From: Citrobacter sp. On2M
Lineage (GTDB): Bacteria; Pseudomonadota; Gammaproteobacteria; Enterobacterales; Enterobacteriaceae
Direction: 5' to 3'
DNA length: 64,000 nucleotides
Assembly: GCF_018035235.1 (NCBI RefSeq)
Contig: NZ_WPCV01000004.1
Span: 868,001 to 932,000, forward strand
In this document: positions 58,312-64,000 of the stretch, one piece after another
Position numbering within the stretch: the first letter of the stretch is position 1
Layout: every line of letters starts with the position of its first letter
The notes under the pieces: generated by a model
Seen by the model: only the letters and a program-made list of their open reading frames with translations
Database searches by the model: none
What the model was told of the DNA's origin: nothing
Translations under genes and position numbers: made by a program

Positions 58312-59237
58312 TCAGCAACGTACAGGTGCAGCCGGGGAATAATCAATCTCAACGGCTGCGCCTGAGGTTTAAAACGATGCTGGACATTGTCGGCATCGTA
58401 ATTCAGTAACTCGCCGATATCCGGTACGGTCATACCGTTTTCATTGTTGATCAGCGCGATCAATGGCGTCGGACAGGCGTATTGTACCTGCTTTTGTGCT
58501 CCTTTGTACCAGACGCGGGCGATCGGCTGCACTTTTACCGGTCGTTTAATCTTCAGGCGCGCATGCTGCCCCAGAGCGGCAATATCCTGATATTCACGTT
58601 CAAGTTTTGCCTGCCACTCTTCACGCGTCCAGGGATGTACGCTACGCGGTGACGTCAGGCTTTTTTCCAGTTGCTGCAACACTTCATCGCGCTTCAGATT
58701 TTTAATAATGTGTTTGTTGGCCCAACCAAATCGCAGAGTCGCCGGTTCTCTGACAAGGGTAAGTGTACGGTAGGCATTCAGCGTAATCAGCCCGGGCAGG
58801 TGGCGATGCACCCATTCAAAACGGGCTGCCGGTGCGAGCCCGGATTCCACTGTGACAATGCGCTCAAAGGTGGTTTTGAGCTGATTAATACGCTGTATTT
58901 GCGCTTCCAGATCACGTTGAGTCGCATTATCCACCTGATAACACAGCACGCCAGGCAGGCGGACAGCTGCTTTACTGCTACGATTCTCTGATTGTTGCTG
59001 GATAAACAAATGACGATAGTGGCGCAGCGCCAGTGTTTCTGCTTCTTTACCTAAATGCTGTTTAACATCAATGCTCGGTAGCGGGGCGTGTTCTGCTTCT
59101 TTAACCACTTCCGGTAACGAGAATACGCGTGCAATCAGCAGCGTCTGCTGCAACAGATTTTCATTCAGAAGCGCCAACTCTTGTTCCATCTGGCGGAAGG
59201 TGCCGTTCAGGCGGTCGACGAGATCGTAACGGGTCAT
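58308..59237 (-). CDS. tus: Tus, replication terminus-binding protein
   Basis: A 309-residue monomeric DNA-binding protein that locks onto Ter sites and stops replication forks from one side. [37 protein letters not shown] and the C-terminal [12 protein letters not shown] are almost unchanged from E. coli. I chose the ATG giving MTRYDLVD, as in E. coli; an ATG 12 bases upstream lies inside the Ter site. Binding of Tus to that site would repress its own gene. It converges on fumC with a four-base overlap. Confidence 0.97.
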   Translation of the reverse strand: MTRYDLVDRLNGTFRQMEQELALLNENLLQQTLLIARVFSLPEVVKEAEHAPLPSIDVKQHLGKEAETLALRHYRHLFIQQQSENRSSKAAVRLPGVLCYQVDNATQRDLEAQIQRINQLKTTFERIVTVESGLAPAARFEWVHRHLPGLITLNAYRTLTLVREPATLRFGWANKHIIKNLKRDEVLQQLEKSLTSPRSVHPWTREEWQAKLEREYQDIAALGQHARLKIKRPVKVQPIARVWYKGAQKQVQYACPTPLIALINNENGMTVPDIGELLNYDADNVQHRFKPQAQPLRLIIPRLHLYVAD

Positions 59238-59247
59238 TGGGGTTACC

Positions 59248-59270
59248 ATTTTAGTTACAACATACTTTTT
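59248..59270 (-). other. Ter site (TerB-like) upstream of tus
   Basis: The minus strand reads AGTATGTTGTAACTAAA in its core, the Tus recognition sequence, with two differences from E. coli TerB over 23 bases (ends). The orientation should arrest forks coming from the right (higher coordinates) and let forks from the left pass. It also covers the tus promoter/leader region. Confidence 0.93.
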
Positions 59271-59311
59271 TATAGCATAACATCTGCCACCTGACTACCG
59301 AGCAGAACGGG

Positions 59312-60613
59312 TCAGGCAGGTGAAATTTCAGGAATGTCATGCCAGACGGGCCAACTGAAGCAAAAGCGGGCGCCGCCGAGCTCACTTTCATCGCAGACGA
59401 CCGTGCCGCCCATTGCCAGTGCGATTGAATGTACGATAGCTAAACCAAGCCCGCAACCACCGGTCGCCCGGTCGCGGCTGGGATCAAGGCGTACAAACGG
59501 TTCAAAAATCTGTGCGCGGGCATCAGGTGCAATACCGGGTCCGTCGTCTTCCACAACCAGCGTCGCCTGATTTCCGTTTAATAGCAGGCTTGCTTGTACC
59601 GTAGACTGGCAATAGCGCAGGGCGTTATTCAGGAGATTATCCAGGACACGCTCCATCAGGCGCATATCCAGCGCACCATAGTCGCCGCTCTTTAGATGGC
59701 GTAAGCGCACCGCTCGATCAGGGTTTACGCTTTGCACATCCTCCAGATGGGTTGTCAGCCAAACGGGCAGGTCCGGTACCGTGAGCTTTAATTCGTTTTG
59801 TGGGCGGTCCAGCCGGGCATAGGTCAGTAACTCCTCGATTAACGCTTCCAGTTGACCAATATCACGATTCAGGGCCAGCGATTCCTGCTCGGTGAGGTTA
59901 TCGCTCATTTCCAGCCGGTAGCGTAAGCGTACCAGTGGGGTCCGAAGCTCATGGGCAATGCCATCGATAAGCTGTTTTTTACTGGCGATTAAGGCATTGA
60001 TATTATCCGCCATCTGATTAAACGCCACGCCCAATCGCTCAAAGCTGGAACCACTGTCAAAATGGAGGCGCTCACCCAGATGCCCTTCGCCAAAACGCTG
60101 TGCAGCGGCTTCCAGTCGGAGCATTTCCTGCCAGTGCGGACGCATCCAGATAAGCACCGGGAAGGCCAGAGAAATAGCAATAAATGCCATCAGCGCGATG
60201 TCCAGCAAGCGCATTTGATGGAGAAAATAGAGATACGGGACCGGGCCAACGGCCAGTACATAGTGACTGCGAGGGATCCGTTGAATAAAGGTGTACTGAT
60301 CGTCAAGCGCGACGATATCGCCTTCGCGCAAACGCAGCATGGTTGGCGCGTCCAGTGTGTATTTATTTAGCGGCTCAACACGCAGGTCAAAAGAGAGGTT
60401 CAAATCCATCTCTTTTAGCGTCTTACCCCAGTCACGTGGCGGGATTTCGCGTAACTCACTACGCATCAGGTATAGCGAGCTTTTCATCAAATCGTCGAGC
60501 GACTGCCGGCCTGCGCGTTCTGCGGTGAATTTGTATACCAGACCGACCAGTAGTGTCATCACCAGAAAGCAGACAAACAGCAGGAGATAAAACTGCACAA
60601 ACAGCTTCTTCAT
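59312..60613 (-). CDS. rstB: RstB, sensor histidine kinase
   Basis: A 433-residue membrane kinase: TM about 5-27, periplasmic sensor about 28-135, second TM about 136-156, HAMP about 160-210, HisKA with IAHELRTPLVRL (His near 225), and a HATPase domain with NLLNNALRYC, DDGPGI and GGCGLGLAI. It phosphorylates RstA. The start is the ATG reading MKKLFVQF. Unlike in E. coli, rstA is not adjacent: about 1.8 kb of opposite-strand genes lie between, so rstB must have its own promoter. Confidence 0.96.
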   Translation of the reverse strand: MKKLFVQFYLLLFVCFLVMTLLVGLVYKFTAERAGRQSLDDLMKSSLYLMRSELREIPPRDWGKTLKEMDLNLSFDLRVEPLNKYTLDAPTMLRLREGDIVALDDQYTFIQRIPRSHYVLAVGPVPYLYFLHQMRLLDIALMAFIAISLAFPVLIWMRPHWQEMLRLEAAAQRFGEGHLGERLHFDSGSSFERLGVAFNQMADNINALIASKKQLIDGIAHELRTPLVRLRYRLEMSDNLTEQESLALNRDIGQLEALIEELLTYARLDRPQNELKLTVPDLPVWLTTHLEDVQSVNPDRAVRLRHLKSGDYGALDMRLMERVLDNLLNNALRYCQSTVQASLLLNGNQATLVVEDDGPGIAPDARAQIFEPFVRLDPSRDRATGGCGLGLAIVHSIALAMGGTVVCDESELGGARFCFSWPVWHDIPEISPA

Positions 60614-60819
60614 CAAAATCACCAGACGCTCAAAGGGTTAGCTAATCTCATCGAAAATGTGCGGGTGCGGATAACTCTCCGAATGCCATTAAGCACACTC
60701 AGTGGAGCAGATTACACTGTATCGACTATTTCTGCATTGCCATGCTCCGCTCGGCGCTTTGGCATGTATGACGTATAATGCGGCTTTGATGCATTCTGAG
60801 CTATTCCACGACTAATAAA

Positions 60820-61164
60820 ATGACTCTCAATCGTTTCTGTTACTTGCTACTGATTTTGGCCGCGTCAGGCAGTATGTTCACCTCACATCCCTTTGTCATG
60901 TGGTGTCTGCTTGCTAATGTTTTGACGCTGGTCATTTACGGCGCAGATAAAATGGCGGCGCGCAGGGCCTGGCGCAGAGTGCCTGAATCCACTTTGCTGG
61001 TGTTTGGCGTGGTGGGCGGGTGGCCTGGCGCGATTGTGGGCCAACAACTCTTTCATCATAAAACACAGAAACAGCCATTCAAAACTTATTTCATTATCAG
61101 TATCTTATTGAGTGTTTCAACGATGGCAGCTGTTTATTGGCTCTTTCCACTTTCATTTTCCTGA
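60820..61164 (+). CDS. DUF1294 inner-membrane protein
   Basis: A 114-residue protein with four predicted helices. VIYGADKMAARR, RVPESTLL, GGWPGAIVGQQLFHHKTQK and F..YF are the DUF1294 signature. Function unknown; some family members are fused to cold-shock or nucleic-acid-binding domains, this one is not. A TATAAT (60774-60779) 40 bases upstream may be its -10. It is the first gene in the segment that separates rstA from rstB. Confidence 0.88.
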   Translation: MTLNRFCYLLLILAASGSMFTSHPFVMWCLLANVLTLVIYGADKMAARRAWRRVPESTLLVFGVVGGWPGAIVGQQLFHHKTQKQPFKTYFIISILLSVSTMAAVYWLFPLSFS

Positions 61165-61205
61165 GCATCAATCACAAGCATTATAAACAGCGGAGACAGG
61201 ATGAT

Positions 61206-61730
61206 ATGAAGATCTATATTATTGACCAGAATGGCGATTTAACCTTACAAAACGGTCGCAGTATTGTTGTTGAGTTTGCTGATGGCAAATCGCTTGAACT
61301 GGCTGGTAGCCCACAACCTTTACCAGAGGGAATTCCTGAAGGGCTTCATATTTGGGGGGGCAGAATTCCGTATCAGACGTCAGAAGAAGTGAACACCTCG
61401 CAACTGGATTTTAAACCGGTAGCGGCCAATGGCATGATTGTTTCACCACTGCCGATTAAAGAAGCTGATTCCGGTGTTACAGGAATGTTTATTGCTGATG
61501 ATGACGGTTCTTTGCAACCGGTAAAACAAAACAGGGTGGTTATCGCGCTTGATAATGGCAAAACTCTGGAGTTCATGGAGCATTATGCCAAAAGTGGGCT
61601 GCTGGTCTGGGGGGGACGCGAGCCCGATCCGCAACTTCCTTTTGAAGAAGTTAAGCAAAGAACCGAGAGCCTTGGATTGTATCTACTGGCAGGCAACGTT
61701 GTTCATGTATTTCCCTATAAAGTAGAGTAA
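61206..61730 (+). CDS. protein of unknown function with internal duplication
   Basis: A 174-residue cytosolic-looking acidic protein that I do not recognise. Two similar halves can be seen: residues about 1-60 (IIDQNGDLTLQNGR, VEFADGKSLEL, GLHIWGGRIP) and about 95-155 (FIADDDGSLQPVKQNR, IALDNGKTLEF, GLLVWGGREP). The repeated core D/N-G-K-x-L-E-x then G-L-x-x-W-G-G-R suggests two copies of a small beta-rich module. The ribosome site GGAGACAGG is good. It follows the DUF1294 gene and precedes gene remnants. Confidence 0.75.
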   Translation: MKIYIIDQNGDLTLQNGRSIVVEFADGKSLELAGSPQPLPEGIPEGLHIWGGRIPYQTSEEVNTSQLDFKPVAANGMIVSPLPIKEADSGVTGMFIADDDGSLQPVKQNRVVIALDNGKTLEFMEHYAKSGLLVWGGREPDPQLPFEEVKQRTESLGLYLLAGNVVHVFPYKVE

Positions 61731-61775
61731 CAGTATGCTTTTTCGCCTCAAGGCTCAATCAAATAAAGGGCCGCA

Positions 61776-62009
61776 TTGGATAAATCGGTAGTCAATGGCT
61801 GGCTCTGCCGATGGGGGCTCGTTCCTGATGGCGAACAGATAGAACGGCAACGTTTGCTGATGTGGATTATTGCCTGGTGTGGACTATCGTCCGCCTGGTT
61901 TATGCAAGACGGGTGCAGAGCGACAGTCCCCCTGTGCGTAGCGGAGTTAGCGACTGCGGAACTTGCTTCAGGTGGCCATCAACTTTGTTCTACGACACTG
62001 GGTTGGTAA
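61776..62009 (+). pseudogene. remnant of an APH(6)/hydroxyurea-type antibiotic kinase gene
   Basis: A 77-codon frame (TTG start). Residues about 6-21 (VNGWLCRWGLVPDGEQI) look like the N-terminus of aminoglycoside/hydroxyurea phosphotransferases of the StrB group. They run straight into RQRLLMWIIAWCGLSSAWFM and VAELATAEL, which look like that family's C-terminus. The catalytic core (HGDLHHEN-type motif) is absent, so an internal deletion is implied. The assignment rests on remembered motifs only; a chance small ORF is the alternative. Confidence 0.45.
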
Positions 62010-62056
62010 TTCTTAAAAGTTATCATTAGCACGGTAAACGTTTTAATAATCAATCA

Positions 62057-62254
62057 GTGAACGGCGGTGTGGAGGCGCTGGGACTTCTTTCGCAGGCGTT
62101 TTCACTGCAGGGAGGATTGTGGGATGCCGTCAGTGATTTGAGTGACCATATGGGGAATGTCGGGTTTGCCATTATTGGCGTCTTTATCGGTTGCTGGATT
62201 TTTTCTGCACTAAACTACCGTTGGAAAAAATACGACGGACTGACGTTTAGTTGA
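62057..62254 (+). pseudogene. C-terminal remnant of a HoxN/HupN/NixA nickel/cobalt transporter
   Basis: About 65 codons read GGVEALGLLSQAFSLQGG, WDAVSDLSDHMG, FAIIGVFIGCWIFSALNYRWKKYDGL, given in pieces; this is the usual end of NixA-family permeases (last two helices and Y-R-x-K-x-Y-D tail). The upstream parts, with the HX4DH nickel motif, are missing, and stops interrupt the frame before it. It is therefore a decayed gene end, not a functional transporter. Confidence 0.65.
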
Positions 62255-62431
62255 GACAAAAAGACGGTTTTAAAATAGTGGGAACGAAATATAGGGAGCG
62301 AGAAGGTGAGCGGCCATTCAAAAATGTAGAATGGAGCTGGAGGGCGTTTGTATGCCTGTTATGCAGTCGAGTTTGTGTGACAGTGTAACGCAAAGGGTGG
62401 GTTTGCCGATCAATATGACCGGCTCGGTGGA

Positions 62432-63166
62432 TTACTTCTGAGGCCCGACATCCCAGGCATGCGGCGCGAACAGATAACCTTTGTTGCGTATCGTTTTGAT
62501 TCGGTAGGGTTCCGTCGCGTTATCGAGCAGTTTTTTGCGTAACCGGGAAATTGCGACATCGACACTGCGATCCATGCCGTCATAACTTACACCGCGCAGA
62601 TTTTTCAGCAACGCATCGCGGTCCATAATTTGCCCGGCATGAGTTGCCAGTTCCCACAGTAATTCGAAATCGGCGGTGGAAAGAGATACCTGCTCGCCGC
62701 CAAGCAGCACGGAACGATTGGTTGGGTCGATGGCGAGTGTGCCAAAGCGCAGCGTGGCGTGTGGTGTGATTGTTGCCGCCTGAATGCCTTTAGACTGCGC
62801 AGAGTGTTCATTCTGGCGCAGATGCAGGCGCAGGCGGGCCAGCAGCACCGCTGGTGGCGTTGTTTTCAGAATATAATCGCAGGCCCCCATTTCCAGCGCC
62901 AGAATATGGTTCATGTCGCTGTCCAGCGAGGTAAGCAGGACAATCGGACCCTGCCAGCGCCCACGCAAATCGCGGCAGATAGTCATCCCATCTTTGCCCG
63001 GCAGCATGATATCTAATAACACCAGGTCGGGTTGAACTTGCAGGATTTTCTCCTCGGCTAAATCGCCACGAGGTTCCACGATAACCTCAATATCATGCCG
63101 AGCCAGATAGGCCGCGATCAGCGAACCCACTTCGGGATCATCTTCAACAAATACGATGGTATTCAT
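62432..63166 (-). CDS. rstA: RstA, OmpR-family response regulator
   Basis: A 244-residue response regulator: receiver domain 1-120 with phospho-acceptor Asp52 (LLDIMLPGKDG) and Lys at LKTTPP, and an OmpR-type winged helix (about 140-238; ISRLRKKLLDN, IRNKGYLFAPHAW). In enterics it controls acid, iron and biofilm genes and is itself activated by PhoP. A PhoP-box-like repeat lies upstream. The C-terminus is five residues longer than in E. coli. Its partner gene rstB is 1.8 kb away. Confidence 0.96.
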   Translation of the reverse strand: MNTIVFVEDDPEVGSLIAAYLARHDIEVIVEPRGDLAEEKILQVQPDLVLLDIMLPGKDGMTICRDLRGRWQGPIVLLTSLDSDMNHILALEMGACDYILKTTPPAVLLARLRLHLRQNEHSAQSKGIQAATITPHATLRFGTLAIDPTNRSVLLGGEQVSLSTADFELLWELATHAGQIMDRDALLKNLRGVSYDGMDRSVDVAISRLRKKLLDNATEPYRIKTIRNKGYLFAPHAWDVGPQK

Positions 63167-63221
63167 ATCATTAATTTTGAATATAAAACGTCAACATACA
63201 CCGCCCTCGTTTTTCCTTCCA

Positions 63222-63238
63222 TTAATCTTTTCTAAACA
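63222..63238 (-). promoter_or_regulatory. PhoP-box-like direct repeat upstream of rstA
   Basis: On the minus strand TGTTTA-GAAAA-GATTAA matches the PhoP pattern of two six-base half-sites with a five-base spacer, 56 bases before rstA. E. coli rstA is a known PhoP target. Confidence 0.7.
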
Positions 63239-63292
63239 AGAATGCTTCCGTTATGCTAGAGGCTGATGTTATTGATGTGTTAAGGCAGAGTG

Positions 63293-63628
63293 ATGGGACT
63301 CGTTATAAAAGCGGCGCTCGGTGCGCTGGTGGTGGTGTTGATTGGTTTGCTGGCGAAAACAAAGAATTACTATATTGCCGGATTAATTCCGTTGTTCCCA
63401 ACCTTTGCGTTGATTGCCCACTACATCGTGGCCAGTGAACGTGGGATCGAGGCGCTGCGTACAACCATTGTATTCAGCATGTGGTCGATTATTCCTTATT
63501 TTGTCTACCTCGTTTCGCTGTGGTATTTCACTGGATTTATACGTTTGCCTGTCGCGCTCGGCAGTTCAGTGGTGTGCTGGGGCCTGAGCGCGTGGTTGCT
63601 GATTTTCTGTTGGATTAAACTGCATTAA
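63293..63628 (+). CDS. ydgC: YdgC, GlpM-family inner-membrane protein
   Basis: A 111-residue protein with four predicted helices, of the GlpM family. IKAALGALVVVLIG, TKNYYIAGLIPLFPTFALIAHY in pieces, and WSIIPYFVYL are conserved with E. coli YdgC. Function unknown. I chose the ATG (MGLVIK) with AAGG seven bases upstream over a GTG just before it. Divergent from rstA; its stop overlaps the folM stop through TTAA. Confidence 0.94.
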   Translation: MGLVIKAALGALVVVLIGLLAKTKNYYIAGLIPLFPTFALIAHYIVASERGIEALRTTIVFSMWSIIPYFVYLVSLWYFTGFIRLPVALGSSVVCWGLSAWLLIFCWIKLH

Positions 63629-64000
63629 CGCAGATGACGTCCACCATCAAGGGCAAAACTACGTCCGGTGACAAAACAGCTGGTTAGCAGATAGTCAATT
63701 AAATCAATGACCTCTTTTTCACCTGGCGCTGTTTTCATCAGGGATTTATTTAATGCCTGCTGGCGATACTCTGCATCGTCACCCTCGTTAAACAGGATTA
63801 GCGAAGGGGCAATGGCGTTCACTTTCACTTCCGGCGCCAGTTTACGCGCGAACGAGCGGGTCATATTATCCAGCGCCGCTTTACTGGCAGCATAGGCAAT
63901 GTGCTTATCGCTGCCGCGCTCCACCACATAATCCGTAAAATGGATAATATCGCTGGCTGCGTGTCCATGACCGCGCAGCAATCCTTCAAGCGCATGGTTA
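63625..64000 (-). CDS. folM: FolM, dihydromonapterin reductase (partial; start lies beyond the window)
   Basis: The C-terminal 125 or so codons of a short-chain dehydrogenase/reductase. HFTDYVVERGSDKHIAYAASKAALDNM holds the catalytic Tyr-X3-Lys (YAASK), and GRSFALDGGRHLR is the SDR C-terminus. It is nearly identical to E. coli FolM (240 residues), which reduces dihydromonapterin and dihydrofolate with NADPH. The frame runs off the right edge, so about 115 N-terminal residues, including the NADPH site, are not visible. Confidence 0.95.
   Translation of the reverse strand, partial: NHALEGLLRGHGHAASDIIHFTDYVVERGSDKHIAYAASKAALDNMTRSFARKLAPEVKVNAIAPSLILFNEGDDAEYRQQALNKSLMKTAPGEKEVIDLIDYLLTSCFVTGRSFALDGGRHLR

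Overview
The window is chromosomal DNA of an enteric gammaproteobacterium (Enterobacteriaceae). From position 10179 to the right edge, gene content and order follow the Escherichia coli replication-terminus flank almost gene for gene (mdtK, ribC, cfa, punC/punR, purR, ydhP, sodB, mepH, grxD, rnt, gloA-nemA-nemR, ydhL, ydhF, sodC, ydhKJI, slyA, slyB, anmK, mliC, pdxH, tyrS, pdxY, gstA, dtpA, nth-rsxEGDCBA, ydgK, cnu, blr, ydgJ, add, malYX, malI, ydgA, manA, fumA, fumC, tus, rstB, rstA, ydgC, folM). Protein similarity as I remember it is high but not identical to E. coli. There is no hdhA-uidRABC block between malI and ydgA, and accessory genes at both ends differ from E. coli. A Citrobacter-like organism is my best guess; the sequence alone does not prove the genus. 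No rRNA, tRNA, insertion sequence, prophage or CRISPR array was seen.

Left arm (1-10142) is accessory relative to E. coli. It holds a DUF523-DUF1722 protein; an operon of a membrane b-type cytochrome, a sulfite-oxidase-fold molybdoenzyme and a Met-rich MXKDX periplasmic peptide (together resembling a periplasmic methionine-oxidation scavenging system); an opposed pair of a cysteine-free sulfite-oxidase-fold secreted protein and a GGDEF-EAL membrane protein; a ridA-like / hydroxyaspartate dehydratase / YheO-type regulator operon preceded by a large inverted repeat; then a PhzF-like enzyme with ydhR, and an RluA-family pseudouridine synthase.

The centre (10179-38132) carries conserved housekeeping, stress and redox genes. 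Several known operators can be read directly: two PurR boxes at purR, NemR boxes at nemR, and a SlyA site at slyA. Vitamin B6 metabolism (pdxH, pdxY) flanks tyrS. The nth-rsx block (38133-44323) encodes the membrane electron-transfer complex that reduces SoxR, with a 93-bp tandem repeat inside rsxC. The maltose side-regulon malI/malXY has two MalI operators between the divergent genes.

The right arm (52066-64000) has carbon metabolism genes (manA, fumA, fumC), then tus with an overlapping Ter site. The rstA and rstB two-component genes are separated by about 1.8 kb of opposite-strand DNA containing a DUF1294 membrane protein, an internally duplicated protein of unknown function, and decayed fragments of an antibiotic-kinase-like gene and a nickel/cobalt transporter. 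The window ends inside folM. The window runs in the opposite direction to the standard E. coli map.
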